From: Diplosphaera chodatii
Lineage: Eukaryota > Chlorophyta > Trebouxiophyceae > Prasiolales > Stichococcaceae
Length of the DNA: 64,000 nucleotides
Direction: 5' to 3'
Assembly (NCBI GenBank): GCA_032358165.1
Contig: JAALGY010000033.1
Coordinates: forward strand, 3,844,001 to 3,908,000
In this document: positions 11,801-24,499 of the stretch, piece after piece
Layout: each line of letters begins with the position of its first letter
How positions within the stretch are numbered: position 1 is the first letter of the stretch
Notes under the pieces: model-generated
The model's input: the letters and a program-made list of their open reading frames with translations, nothing else
The model's database searches: none
Told to the model about the DNA's origin: nothing
Program-made: the position numbers and the translations under genes

Positions 11801-13493
11801 CACGGGGCCGCGTGCGTCGCGGGTGTACACGGAGATGGCGTCGCGGCGGGCAGCCACCAGGCAGTGGCGGGCGTCGAGGGCTGTGCAGCCGGCGGCCGCG
11901 CCGCCGCCCTCCAGAGGCGTCTGCGCGTGGGGGTTCACAACATCGTCTTGGAAGCCGGCTGGTTTGGCCCTGGCAAGCATTGCCCAGTCACAGCGGTGGG
12001 ATGAAGTAGTCCTGCAAGGCGAGCAGGTCTGCCGTGCCCTGCGACAGTTGCTTCGGCGTGCACATGCAGCATCCACCAGTTGAGACACGCGGTGCGAGTG
12101 CAGCACAAACCTGCACAGCTGTGTCCACGTCGACCACGCTGACTGCCGCTGCCGTCACCACAAACAGGTGCTGGCCTGCGCCGCGGCTTGCTCGCCCAAA
12201 GTGCAGGCCTGCAAAACATGCTCAGCTGCGTCCATCTCCCAACCTGATCAGCTGCTGGCCTTGCATCACCGTCACTGCAACACAACACCATGCAGGACCG
12301 GTTCCTGTGCCCATCAGCAGGGTGCTGCGGTCAATCGATCCACAACGCCCCCGCCTGCTATTGTTTGCTTGTGAACAACGCCCAAGCATGGCTGCGCACG
12401 GCCCACCTGTGACAGGGGCAGATGCCCCCGAGGCTATCTCGCCGCTGGCAGAACTTCCGCCGCCTGACGCGCCGCCCACCGTAGTGCGCGTGAACTTGTC
12501 ACGGCCTGCATCACAGGGAACATTGCTGATGCGATGAGAACAGTGAATCACACTGTGCAGTCCTCCTCGGCTCTGATGCTGCTAGGAATCCAATGCGACA
12601 CCTGCGGTATAACGAGTGTGAGCTGCAGTGCTGAGTGACTGGCAAGTGGACTGCAGATGTCGAAGACACAGGTGCGCCTGGAGAGCTCGGCTGTGCGTAC
12701 ATATGTCACCTTTATCCGCGTCCCCGCGCATGAGCTGGACGCCGCCGCTGGACAGCCCCACCGCGATCTGCAGCTGCGGCCAGGCCGCGTCCGACGCCGC
12801 GACCGCCGTGACGGTCCCTGCGGGGGGCTGCTTTGCCGGGAACAGCCGCACCGATGCCAGCGGTGTGGCAGTAACCAGCGGCTGTGCTGTTGTCGCCGCC
12901 AAGGGTGCACCTGCTGATCCCGCTGCTGCTGCTGCGCCCGATGCCGCTGCTGCGGCTGGGCCCGCGCTGCCGCTGGCGGCCAGTACGGCAGCTGGATCCC
13001 ACACCCGGAGCGTGATGCCGTCCGGAGCTGCAGCGTCACCGCCCACCGTGGCCAGCAGCTTCCGGCCCTGCCGGGTGCAAGGATGAGTCATCATGCTGCC
13101 CATGCCCCTCAACGTGTCGTGACGCAGTCAGGCGGGACGCTGTCAAGTCGTCTTCATACAGCAGCCTGCTGTATGATGCGATGCGAAGACATGCTCGGAT
13201 GGAGCATCCTTGGCAGCGTCATGCAGTGAGCCTTCAGAGCTCACCGGCAGGACCACCATGTGCTGCACGGCTGTGGGATGCGCATGGAATGCGGCGACCG
13301 TCTGGCTGGTGGTGTCCAGCAGCGCCACGCTGCCGTCGGTCCTGCCAAACGCCAGCCAGGAGCCAGCTGCGGCCGCACAGGAGGCGGTCTCCAGGCCACA
13401 CGCTGCGAGTGTGTCGGGCTGCGCCGCCGCCGCGGCATCATCGCGGTCGAAGAACGTGAAGCGGCGCCAGCCCTGCATGCCCTGCGCCTGCAT
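5880..13493 (-). CDS. VPS11: Vacuolar protein sorting protein 11 (HOPS/CORVET core subunit)
   Basis: About 19 exons run from ATG 13493 (or the in-frame ATG at 13478, whose product begins MQGWRRFTFFDR) to TGA 5882-5880. The order matches the family from end to end. The N-terminal beta-propeller spans roughly 13490-11790 (SVALLDTT, ITLRVWDP, DAISVYTRD). The alpha-solenoid/clathrin repeats follow, with near-invariant stretches such as LEPSYVIRRFLDAQRIHNL (about 10700) and DHTTLLLNCYAKL (about 10170). A coiled coil lies at about 6905-6780. A C-terminal RING-like domain is split over two exons (FQASRCALSG, VHFFCGHSF, then ECPLCG), and the tail reads DGFGVVADFFGRGLLN. VPS11 tethers membranes at the vacuole and late endosome, and its RING region binds VPS18. 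One intron near 10550 holds a degenerate copy of part of the preceding exon. Confidence 0.93.
10516..10575 (-). repeat. Degenerate duplicate of a VPS11 exon end inside an intron
   Basis: The minus strand again encodes DQRIHNLAAYLAHLHAK, as in the exon that ends at 10634, with several base changes. It is followed by GC rather than GT and then an in-frame stop. It sits about 60 bases inside the next intron. It looks like a partial exon duplication; whether it is ever spliced in cannot be read. Confidence 0.75.
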
Positions 13494-14175
13494 CGCTGCC
13501 GCTGGCTGCGCTGAACGTGCGAACGCTGCTGAAGAGGCTACATTGCTGTTTGATGGCCTGCCGCAATGCTGTGGGTGACCATGGTTATCACTGTAAGCTG
13601 TCGGAGATGTGGCACAACGTGTGGTCGTGGTCTATCACAGCAGTAAAGATGCTCTCAGTGCTGCATGCACCATTTCCGGAGTCAGCACCGTGTATGGGAC
13701 GCAAAACGTTGTCAAAGAACCAATTATGTGCTCACAAAAGCTGTGGATGTTCTGTCACACATCAGCGGGTATCAACTTGCATCTCGGACCAGCGCTTTCT
13801 AACAGGAGCATGCAAGATATAGCACGCAAGACCACAACGCTGCGATCTGAAGCATGCTGGCAGGTTGCCATGCTGTTCTGCCCCTGCTGTCCACGTGGTT
13901 TTATGCAGAATCACGGTCGTGCTCGCCAGAGGTCTCGAGAGGTGCAGCGTCTTTGAGGCGACCCATACACGCGTTGCGCCTCACATGCACTTTCGAAACT
14001 GACGTATCAGCGTTGAAGCGACCGTGTTGCCGTTGTGGCGCTCCGTGCGAGGATCAAGCTGGGCACTGCCCTGTCGCGGCATTTGCCACCCTTTACTGGA
14101 TACACCACAGCATTGGCTGCAACATCCTTTGCATACGGCTGCACATTCCAATCGCAAGCAGCTGCAACGGCGAGA
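13494..14175. promoter_or_regulatory. Divergent promoter region VPS11 / aminotransferase
   Basis: Start codons of VPS11 (-) and the aminotransferase (+) face away from each other across 682 bases. The frame of the first aminotransferase exon stays open back to a TGA at 14014-14016 without an ATG, so translation probably starts at 14176. No specific promoter motif was identified. Confidence 0.4.
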
Positions 14176-17100
14176 ATGGTGCAGACCAGCCCGAGCCCGG
14201 GCCCTGTTGACACGGCATCAGCTGCAGCTCAACCACATGAGGAAGCTATGATATCAGCAACGAAACCGCCAACCTCCAATGGTGTCCACCACGATCCGAT
14301 CGACACAGAGCGCTTCTTGAGCACGCAGGTTGGCAGCCTCTTCCTTCTTGCTGCAGTACGGACCATCTGGTATTTCTCTCGCTGGCCCAGTGCAACAGTT
14401 GGTGCACCGACATTGTGTGGCCCTCTGCAAAGGTACGCTGCTTGAGTCGTCGATATCGACTGATGTGGCGTGCGGCGATGACGCGTTGGGATGCCTGGCA
14501 TTCAAGTGGAGCGTGTTGCGTTCATCCTGCGCATGCTGTAATGGTGGATGCACACGTACATTGTCGCTCTGATCGCTTGCAAAACGATTGATCAGCACTC
14601 AGCAATGCACCGGCTCAAATCGGCGGAGTCTGGGCTTGCAGCAGTCCTTGCCACCGACCAGATGCGTGCATGCCATCCTGCACTACAGGGCAAGGCGGTG
14701 CGGGAGAGCGGCATCACGGGCCTCATCACGCAGTTCGCGGGCATGAAGGACGTGGTGCAGCTGCACGGCGGGCTGCCGCCGCCGGCCGCCTTCCCCATCT
14801 CCAGCATCTCGCTGAAGCTCGCGGGCGGCGGCAGCATCGACATCAGCAGCCCCGACCTGGTAGGGTGCATGGCATCAGCATGGCGATCACGGTGGTCTGA
14901 ATGCCATTGCATGGACACTACAATCTACGCATCCGACGTGCTGCGAGATTGTGTGTCTGTGCAAGCACCCCATTGCTGGCATTGCCACTTTGGCACAACC
15001 CTTCAGTCCGGTATGTGACTGACCCTCTGCAATCCCACCGCAGGTATCTTCAGCGCAGCAGTACAACGTGTCGGCGAAGGGCTACGCCCCGTTGCAGCGC
15101 TGGGCCGAGGACCACGTCATGCAGATGCATTCGCCGCCGTCGCCGCATGACGTGCTCATCACCACGGGATCTAATCACGCAGTCGATGTGAGATTCGCGC
15201 CTGCAGCTGTTATGACCCATCGAGATGTAGCTGTCCAAACCCCTGAGGCCGCGTCCCCAAATGCTGAGGGGGAGGCTGCCTGCAAGGTTGCATGCCGCAG
15301 CCAGCACACAGTTCTCAGGGCGCGCGTGCGGACCATGACTGGGTTGCCATCAGGCAAACTGCAACAGCATTGCCTGGTCAGATCGCTGCAAGGGCTCCAG
15401 TCCTGCCGGCCAGCACACTTGTCGCCCTCCGCCTGCAGCTCATCATGCAGCTGGTGATGGACCGGGGCAGCGCCTTTGTCGTGGAGGGCTTCGCCTACTC
15501 GCACCTGCTGGAGGGGGTGGCAGAGCCCCGCGGCTATGTCCCGCTGGCGGTGCCGATCGACGATGACGGCATCGTGCCGGAGGGCCTCAGACAGGTGGGG
15601 CCGTCCCGGCGGTGGCCTGCCTGGCGTCAGTGGGGGACCGTCTGACAATGTGATGACCAAGTGCTGACCCCTGGAGGCAGTTGACGGGGGGAAGTAGGTG
15701 CAGACACACCAACCTTTTGGTGGGATACAGTGCCAACGTGCGTGGTGTGCCGTCGTGTGACACCTGATGTTCCCGGCGGGCAGGTGCTGGAGGAGAGGCG
15801 GCGCACCCACCCAGACGCACAGCCGCGTGTGCTGTTCATGGTGCCTGTCGGCCACAACCCAACAGGTGCCAGCGTCGCCTCCACCGGCACAGCGTGTGTG
15901 TGGGCCTCATGCTGACATGCCCTGAGCTGTGCTGGCTCCTGAACCTGGTTGACGCCGCGGCACAACAAGGTTCGAGGAGGGTGGCAGCCGGTCACGAAGT
16001 GACACTGGCACTATGCAGGGGCGGTCATGCCGCTGCAGCGGAAACAGGAGGTGTACGCAGTCGCCTGCGAGTACGACCTGCTGATCCTCGAGGACGACCC
16101 CTACTACATCCTGCAGTTCAGAAACGGTCCGCTTCTCGCCACACAGGCCAGCTTCCTCGCTCAAGGCCCACATTGGCACTGCACACGGATGTCCTGATGT
16201 TGCGGTTGGAACTCTGCTGGCGTGGTCTGGTCTATGCAGTGCAGGACATGCAAGCTGCTTTGGCTGCAGGGGAGGTGCCGGGGCTCCAGAACCTGGGCAA
16301 GAGCTTCCTCAGCATCGACACAGAGGGCCGCGTGCTCCGCTTTGAGTCGGCAGCCAAATTCCTGGCGCCAGGTGCACAAACACGCGCGATCGCGCCCTGC
16401 TAGCACCGGTTGGATGCCTGGGTTCGCATCATGACCTGTGCTGCAGCTGGCATGTAGACTGCTTGGTGGACGCATTCTGCAGGGTTCCGTGTGGGGTGGG
16501 CGGCGCTGCCGCCGCCGCTGGCCCGGAAACTGGAAAAGTCGCTGTTCGCCTCCACCCTCGGACCCACACCCTTCTCGCAGGTGTGCTCAGTTTCCATCAG
16601 GACACTAACCGCCCAGTGTGTACCCAGAGATCAGGGAGTGCAGGTTGCAGCTTTGTATTGCCGCTGCTGCATTACAGATGCTTTCCAGACGAAGACAACC
16701 AAAGCGCAGGCTCTGCATGCATGCGGTCCAGCCAACCAAACTGCTGACATGACTGCAATGCCTGCGCAGGTCATCCTGTCGGAGCTGCTGCAGCACTGGG
16801 GCGACGCCGGGCTTGAGGCGCACGTGCGCAAGACGCAGCAGGAGTACTGGCGGCGCGCCTCGGCACTGCATGAGGCAGCGGAGCAGGTGCGCACGTGCTG
16901 CATGTGTCCACAAAGTGCACTCCGGGCCGCACACCTACACTTGAACGATGGGTCGCATGGAACAAACTGCATGCTTGTTTCAGAGCCAGCAGGCAAATAG
17001 GGGTGCATGCAGTCATTATGAGGTGTCTGAAGCAGGCACACTCTGCATGATCGAACTGTTCAGTGCTGTACAATACGGGCAGGCACAGGGGCCTCGTAAC

Positions 17101-17730
17101 ATGCGCCTGGCCTGCTGCTCACTGGTCACACCGACGGTGTTTCTGGAGCGTTGCCAGCGCGTCTGCGTGCCTCTGACGGCGTGCCCAAACGGTGGCTGCA
17201 GGAGCTGGCGGGGCTGGCGGAGTGGCGGCCGCCGCAGGCGGGCATGTTCCTGTGGCTGCGGCTGCTGCGGCCGCCGGCCGACGAGCAGCAGCTGGTGGAC
17301 AGGATGCGGGACCAGCGCGTCGTGGTGGTCCCGGGTGCGCGCAGTGGCCCCATCTGCAGGGTTTGTCTGCAGTGTCAGAATATGGAATCCTGCATCATTC
17401 CTTGCATGGGACTGGATGCTGTTGGAACGGACCCAAGCGCTGTGTGTTTGTTGGTGCCAGCATGCTACACCCGTGGTAGCAACAAGAGCAGAAGTCAGGT
17501 GTTGATCTGGATGCAAGCAACCAGCACATCCGACTTCAGTTGGTGACAGGACTCTCTCTGAACCCTGGACCTGCTGCGCTGCAGGGCGTATCAGCCACGT
17601 GCGGGGGCGGGACCCGGAGTTTCACTGCCCCTACATCCGCATCGCCTGGTCGTACTGCGACTTTGACGACCTGCGGGAGGGCATGCGGCGGCTAGGCGCG
17701 GCGCTGCGGGACTGCACGGGGGAACAATGA
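14176..17730 (+). CDS. PLP-dependent aminotransferase, AADAT/Aro8 (class I/II) type
   Basis: Eleven exons with consistent phases: 14176-14328, 14689-14859, 15044-15187, 15439-15594, 15784-15865, 16019-16126, 16270-16371, 16483-16580, 16770-16886, 17202-17334, 17585-17730, giving 469 aa. Fold-type I aminotransferase landmarks occur in order: LHGGLPPPAAFP, AQQYNVSAKGYAPL, LITTGSNHAVD, VPVGHNPTG, YDLLILEDDPYYILQF, FESAAKFLAPG with the candidate Schiff-base Lys just before GFRVGW, and AGMFLWLRL. This order and wording match kynurenine/2-aminoadipate aminotransferase and fungal Aro8. The exact amino donor (2-aminoadipate, kynurenine or aromatic amino acid) cannot be settled. An N-terminal extension of about 50 residues precedes the conserved part and may help targeting. 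Confidence 0.92.
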
Positions 17731-18257
17731 GAGGATAGGTTTACATAGCTGAGGGTTCTGAATGAGATCCAGCGTCCTTGGCCAGGACGGCATGCGCTAA
17801 CTGGCTTTGTGCTGCATGCGGACGGTGGACCAATATGATGTAGATGCCGTATGACCTTGCACCGATATTGCTTTCGGTCAGCATGGCCAGGATGCCGCAA
17901 GTTTGCATGCAGCAGCTGGTGTACATAAGGTTGTGACAGGCCTGCGCTTATAGCGACATGTCGCCCATGCTTGAACGTCAGGTTTTAGCTAAAGTAAGAC
18001 CAGTTGTGCTGTGCGCCTGGCCGCCTGGCAAACGAGATCTTGGGAGTGTGTGTGCTGATGCCTGACTGCATGTACTCACATGGAGTAGGACGATGGTGTT
18101 GCACACCCTGCCGACGTGCTCGACACGTTTCTGCACCACTTGCTGCTAACACATCCACGCAGCTGTTCCGGGCAGCAATACAACGTGCCATACGATCGAC
18201 TACACGACTCAGCCCGCTGTTTTGCGCAGACGACCCGAATCTTTGCCGAAGGCCTTC
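17731..18257. other. Convergent spacer, no gene seen
   Basis: Between the aminotransferase stop and the isochorismatase stop on the other strand. It should contain both 3' UTRs. No coding similarity, strong hairpin or repeat was noted. Confidence 0.45.
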
Positions 18258-21200
18258 CTACTGTCGTGGCGTTGGCCAGGCGTCAGAGTGCAAGCGCTGC
18301 TGGTCTAGACGGTGCACAGTATCCGGCGGCTGACTGCCAGGCTGCAGCGGCTGCTGCTCATGCTGCTGCTGCTGCGGCAGCTGCCGGGGCTCCTGCTGCC
18401 TCTGCTCCCGCGGGGTCGACGCCGCGCCATAGCCATCAGGCTCGCCGGCCGCAGCGCTGCCGCCGTCGTCCATGCCGTGCAGCTCGGCTATCAGCTCGGC
18501 GGCCGTGACCTGCCGGCAGTAGCCCGCCACCGCGGCGACGCTCGCGTCGTGGCGCGCCTGGCTGTGCGTGATGCACGCGTCTGCGGAACACGTTGCGATG
18601 GGTATCATACTGGCGGCTGTCAAGCATGTGTTCTGACACCTTCCCTTCTGACAGTCTACAATGAATCACCATGCCTGATGTACAACATGGACTGCAGAAC
18701 CCACCTGTGACCATGGTGACCAGGAAGTTGGCGTCTGCTGCGTCCCGCACGGCGTGCTCCACACACTGATCAGTCAAGGCACCGCACAGCACCTGCATAC
18801 AGCAACGTAGGCGTTTCATGATGCTGCTGCACACATGTGTGTGCACGGTGGACCGCGTGCACATGTCATGCAGTGTTGCGTCTGAAACCCTGCAGGACTT
18901 GAGGACTGCATTGCGGAGTGCCCAACCAGCCCACCAGCTGGTCGATGCCCATGTTGCGCAGGAGGTATCCGATCACGGTGCTGCCAAACACGCTGCTGCT
19001 GGTCTTCGGCAGCACGATCTCGTCGGGCAGCGGCCTCATGCAGTCCAGCACCTGCATCAAGTGGCAGGAAGTGAGGACAAGGGGCACATGAATACAATGC
19101 GATGTGCACAGTAGTGAATGCTGCTCACCCACCACAACGCAGTTTGTGTTGTCATACGCTCAATAAGGTGCAAGGCGTCCATCACGGCTTGAAGGTGGTC
19201 CGTCAACATCTGGTGACCCTACTCAGGAGAGATGGGAGCGACACCTCACCTTGGCGTCCCAGCAGCCCGGCGGCACGTGGAAGCCGGACAGCTTGTAGTC
19301 CCGCCCGCGGTCGCGACCGTCGTGCGTCAGGCTCTGGATCACCGTGAACATAACCTGCAGGAAGTGTAGAGTGTCATGCCTCCACCTCTTAGTGGAGAGA
19401 ACACACTTTGACAGCTTGAACGTGCATGCACGGCGTTACACATGTCTACACAACTGTTGTAGAAGTGATATTCACACGGTAGTCTCATTGTATGCTTGCC
19501 TCAATCTCTGCGCCTCGTGCAGCTGCCGCCAGGTCAGCCCACACCTGCGACGCCTGCTGCACCCGCTGCCAGTAGTAGTGCTCGCCCTGTGAGATGACAA
19601 CAGGTTGTGATTGTGATTGAATATGAAAATAACTACTGATAATGAACAGAAGGCCGGTCAGGCAGGCACCTGCGCTTGAAACACTACCTACAGCATGATG
19701 CCGCACTTCCGTGCACTGTCACAGCGGCAACCTAGGGGTATGTGAGTCGACTACACAGCCTCACATGACATCACGTCTGCACGGCTGTCCAGGGCGCTGT
19801 AGGCATGCCACCGAGCGTCACGACTGTGCCAAACCCTGGAGTCTCCAGACTGCACCGCTCACCAGGAGCCGGCTGCCAACGGCGCCGTCGCGGTGGCAGT
19901 TGAAGTTCTGGGTGTCCACGAAGAGCAGGGCGGCGCGGCCGCTGCGCAGTGGGATGTCCCGCGGCTGCGTCGGTCACAAGCCGTCAGCACGAGTGAGCCT
20001 CATCTTGTGATACACCTGCCGGCGTGGCCAATGCCCTGAGGCTGCTGCTGCACAGGCTGCAGTGCCATGTGGCCCTGTCCCTGAGGACACATCATCTAGC
20101 ATCCGCGCAGTGCACTGCTGGCGGTCGAATGCTCTCAGACTACAGAGCGGATGCCCCTGGATACCATCATGTACATGCTCCAGCTTTGTTTCATGCTGCT
20201 TGGCAGGACCAGTTGGGACGTTTGAACTCCTGAACCAGAGTACCAAACAAGTCGAGCGTGGGGCGCACCTGGTCTGCAGGCCGGTAGTATGCGGCGCCTG
20301 ACATCGCAGGCGCATCGCCACGCCCGGCGACGGCCCCCCCTGCAGCGGGCACGCCGCCGTTGCCGTAGGCTGCGGGCTCCGCCATCGGCCCGGCGTCCGT
20401 CCTGATCCGCTGCACAACGTGCAAGCGCTGTGATCAGCGTCGGCTGAGGGCTCGCTGCGGATGCGCGGTGTTGAACGCTTGCACATGCCGCAGCACAAAT
20501 GGAAAGGCCTACCGCTGCATCAGAGAGGGGACACTCCAGCCGCAACCGCCACGTGGCAATCGCTGGTGGAGAGGTTTCTACTTCTTTCTATGTTCGTGCA
20601 TGTGGCCTGTCAGCCATCGGCGTCGGAAACACAACATCACACCGCAGAGGTGGCAGAGTGCGCACCTTGACGCGCAGCGTGTCGGGCAGCTCGCCCCCGT
20701 ACTTGCGGCACGCCCGCATGTGGTCGCCCACGGTGCGGCTGGGGTTGCGCGCCGAGAACAGGCTGCCGCAGTGCAGGCACCGCAGCTTCACCTGCGGCCC
20801 GCACATCCATTCTCCCTCGGCATGAGGCTGTTAGCTTTGAATGGGGGTGGCAACACACGGCTGGCAGGACAGGTTTGCGGCACAACCAAGATGTTGACAT
20901 CGAGTGGCCTGCTCGCCTTAAGGTGCGCACAGCACGCCGCTCATGCTCAGCATGGCTGCCTCCAGCAGCTATGTATCCCTGTACAATGCTGCTCTGAGCG
21001 CACACTCTCCCAGCACCGCCTGTGAGCACCTCTTTGGGGGCGCCGCTGGACGGCTCGGTCAGCAGGACGGGCTCCAGGTGCGCCCAGGCCACGGAGCGCC
21101 CGGCCGCTTGCTTCCCGCACAGCGCCTCGAACTCGGCGCGCAGGTCCGCCTCGCTCCTGGGCGGCGCCGGCGACTTGGCCGTCGCCGCCGCTGCTGCTGC

Positions 21201-21392
21201 TGGTGGTGGTGCTGGTGGGACCGCGCCCACCGGTGCTGCAGGTGCAGCGGACGAGGGCGCTGCGGCAGCAGTTCCGCCATCTGCCGGCACGCCATCCGCG
21301 GCTGCTGCCCTGTGCACGTCCGCCAGCATGCCGCCGGACGGATCATCCGGTGCAGCAACGTCGGGAGTGCGCGCCTCGGCGCTGTTCGACAT
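18258..21392 (-). CDS. Zinc-finger / isochorismatase-family hydrolase fusion
   Basis: Starts at ATG 21392-21390 and ends at TAG 18260-18258, with about ten exons. Exon 1 (to about 21035) is an Ala/Pro-rich leader. Exon 2 (about 20790-20665) encodes a CCHC-type finger (LRCLHCGSLFSA, then DHMRACRKYG) resembling BED or C2H2 fingers. A Gly/Ala linker follows (about 20412-20272). The rest is a cysteine hydrolase with the isochorismatase catalytic triad: Asp in LLFVDTQNF (about 19935), Lys in LPKTSSSVF (about 19005) and Cys in LTDQCVEHAVRDA (about 18760), then VTDACITHSQARHD and a Gln-rich tail. The hydrolase half should be active. The substrate is unknown (RutB- and nicotinamidase-like enzymes are relatives), and the finger-hydrolase combination is unusual. 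Confidence 0.82.
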
Positions 21393-21691
21393 GCTGCCGG
21401 TGGCCTTTTGATGCGGAAGCGCCGCAGCAGCAGATGGTTTTGCAGCTGATATTTACTTATGACCTGTATCCCTGCTTCCACAATAGCAGCACGTCGTGTA
21501 CTATGATATCAGAGATGTGAAGGACTCGATGTGACAAGCGCTGCAAACTCGGTGTATGCTCGACTCACATTTCAAGTAGGTGTGCTGCTCACGTGCTGAT
21601 CTTCACAGCCACAACGTCACAACCGAATGTACATCGCAACTGTGTGCCAGTGCCCCTCCACCACTGACATCCGCAGGGCCCTGCGCTGGGC
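21393..21691. promoter_or_regulatory. Bidirectional promoter, isochorismatase fusion / HDAC
   Basis: Only 299 bases separate the two divergent start codons (21392 on - and 21692 on +), the shortest divergent gap in the window. A shared promoter is likely. No TATA box or named motif is claimed. Confidence 0.45.
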
Positions 21692-24499
21692 ATGCGCGGC
21701 CCGGGCGCGCTGCGATGCATGCGCATGGTGGCGCATCATGCAGCGGCGTCGGCGGCAGCGCCGCTGCGCTGTCTGCAGACCAACGCACCTGCAGGTGCAG
21801 CACGACAGCATGATCGACCCCTACGATCTGCCACTCCGCGCCAGTTGGTGCAATCCAGTTGAGAAGCTTTGTTTGCCGCGTAGGTGCTGCAGTGCTGAGC
21901 GGGGCTGCGGAGGGGCATGCGGCGCGGACGCTGCCTGTGGTGCACCACCCGGTGGGCACTGCGTGGTCGCACATCATGCCGGCGCTAGCACGCATGCTTG
22001 TCACGTCTGGTCACGGCAGCAGGCCTGGTCAATCTCACGGCATGCTCGCAGGCATACAGCGCTCCACAGCTGCCGCCAGGCCACCGGTTCCCGATGGCAA
22101 GTCATACACCTACAGCATGCTCCTTGCAGCTTTGTGGACCCCATAGATCAATGCAAGTCGCTGCAGACGTTACATTCGTCACACAAGCACGCACCACCCC
22201 GGTGTTGCAGAACTTTGGGCCATGTTTGCAGGGGGTGTTCCAGTGCATCCACGACATGCTGCTGCGCGACGGCGTCATAGACGCCTCGCAGGTGACTGGC
22301 CGCTGCTTCTGCTGTCGTTTCGTTTGCTTGCTGCATGCTGCAGGGGGCGGCGGTGCTGTGTTTGTCGGTGGCGCTGCTGGTGTGCATCCGCCCTGCAGTC
22401 CCGCAGCTGGAGGAGGTCCCAACACTTGGGTCGGTGCCACTGTTCGGCTGCAGGTGCGCGTGCCGCCGGCGCTGCCCAGCCGCGCCATGCTCGAGCTGGT
22501 GAGAGACTTCAGCGTTCGGCAAAGCTCCTGCTGCTGGAGGCGTTGTGTGCGCAGCCACCCTGGCTGCACAACTTGCACCCGTCACCAGCAAGCGTGCATC
22601 AACAGCGTGCCGCTAGATCTGCCAGCGATCCACTGCGCACTCCTGGTCTGCAGGCGCACGACCCAGGTTACGTGGAGCGCTTCTGCAATGGCGCCCTGGA
22701 CGACGCTGCCGTCAAGCGAATAGGCTTCGGCGCCGTCACGCGCTCGCCGGTGCTGGTTGAGCGCACCCTCGCAGAAATCGCAGGTGGGGACACATTTCAG
22801 CAGCCGATTTCTGTTGTTGGGAGGCAAGGGCACTGCGCTCAGCCGCTGGCAGCTTGGTGTTACACGTGTGTGCAAGCTTTGCTGGTCGGTCGAAGCTGCC
22901 AATGTGCTGCCGCATGTGAGACTGGGCAAGTAACAGCAGGCATGTCGCTTGTCTCATGTTGGGATGCATCAGCTTATCCTCACACTGCATGTTGTCAGGA
23001 CGTCTCTAAGCGGCTGAGTGTCTTTTACAGGCACCCTGCTGACGGCAGAGCTGGCATTGCAACACGGCCTGGCGGTGAACACAGCAGGGGGCACGCACCA
23101 TGCCTTCAGGTGCCTCTGATTTCTTAGACACCTTGCCCCTGCCTGCTGCACTTTTGACTCCATTTTCAACGGCAAACAGCAAGACCTGCAGTACTCACTT
23201 CACAAGCACCTCTCATGGCTCGGCTCGGCTCTCATGTGAACCAAGGGTCTCCTAGGAAGACGGCGACAGTTGTCCTGTGCTGCCGCAGAACACACGGCTC
23301 AGGTTTCTGCATCCTCAACGACTTGGCAATCACTGCACTGGAGCTGCTGCGCCGGGGCACAGTGAAGCGTGTCTTGATACTGGACCTTGACGTACATCAG
23401 GTGATGAGCTCAGCATGTGTCCAAGGCCTGATGCAGGCACCATATCCCATTGCTTTTCTGGCTGCACATAGCTACTGTTGCAGCGGCGCATGCCTGACGT
23501 GTGCCTGACACGAGGCTGGACACTCACAGGAGCAGAACGAGGTGGTGCATAGCACACGGATATGAAACCAGTCATGCAGCTGACTATACCTGCAGGGTGA
23601 CGGCACGGCGGCCATCCTGGAGGGTCATCCCGACATAATCACGGTCAGCTTCCATGCGGCCAAAAACTTCCCATGCCGCAAGCAGCGAAGCACGCTGGAC
23701 GTGCCGCTGCCAGACGGCATGGAGGATGATGCCTACTTACAGTGAGTCACGCACAGCTCCCCACATGGGATCACGCTACCACGGTGGCATATGTATCAAG
23801 GGCAGCGGTCTGCACGCCGCCCGTCCGTCAGCAGGTGCATTCAGGTCGGGACAAATTTTGGTGTAAAAGGTCATGAAACGGCTGCAGGGGCCTGCCGACG
23901 CTCGTCCATAGTCCGCTGCTGGTAATGCGGGTCAGCTGGCTGCTCTGCAGGACACTGGGCGGGATGCTGCCCGGGCTGCTGACTGACTATCGGCCAGACC
24001 TGGTGATCTACGATGCCGGCATCGACCCGCACGCGGGGGATGCCCTGGGGCGGCTGGCGCTCACAGACGAGGGCCTCCACCGCCGGGAGCTGATGGTGAA
24101 ACATCAGCCAGCGCCAAGCCGCATGTTGCGCATCCAGACTCCTGTCTATAAGCTGATGGCGATACAGCATTGGCAGTCTGTACGCAGTCGACCCGCGGGA
24201 CCGTTGCACTTGCGAATGCTCACAGGCTGCATACAGGCGACGTCGCTGTTGCAGGTGCTGGACACCGTGATCAGTGCAGGGATTCCCATCGCCGGCGTGG
24301 TGGGCGGCGGCTACCATGCGGACCTGCAGGTAGGGCGGCGATCTTTTTATGCCACCGGCGACTGTTTATTTGGGAGCCGAGATGTCCTACATACAACTTG
24401 CCTGCGTCAGGCAATGATGTATGCTCGCAGGTGCTGGCGCAGCGGCACACCTGGCTGCATCGGGCGGCCGCGCAGATGTGGACTGACCACGGGTTGTGA
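21692..24499 (+). CDS. Histone deacetylase superfamily, class IV/HDA2-like
   Basis: Twelve exons with consistent phases: 21692-21794, 21893-21951, 22052-22096, 22232-22291, 22454-22498, 22654-22783, 23031-23109, 23289-23400, 23596-23741, 23951-24095, 24255-24329, 24431-24499, giving 355 aa. The opening VVHHPAYSAPQLPPGHRFPM and then HDPGYVERFCNGALD, GGTHHAF (active-site His pair), DLDVHQGDGTA (metal-binding Asp/His), YDAGIDPH (metal-binding Asp) and GGGY form a complete deacetylase active site. The overall wording matches plant HDA2-like and bacterial acetoin-utilisation-type deacetylases rather than RPD3-type enzymes. The first 34 residues are Arg/Ala-rich without acidic residues and may be an organelle transit peptide, so the substrate need not be a histone. 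The intron after 22096 uses a GC donor. Confidence 0.92.

Noticed and set aside
14035..14175. N-terminal extension of the aminotransferase from 14035
   Set aside because: The frame is open but begins with GTG; no ATG occurs before 14176, so a nuclear gene would not start there without another exon.
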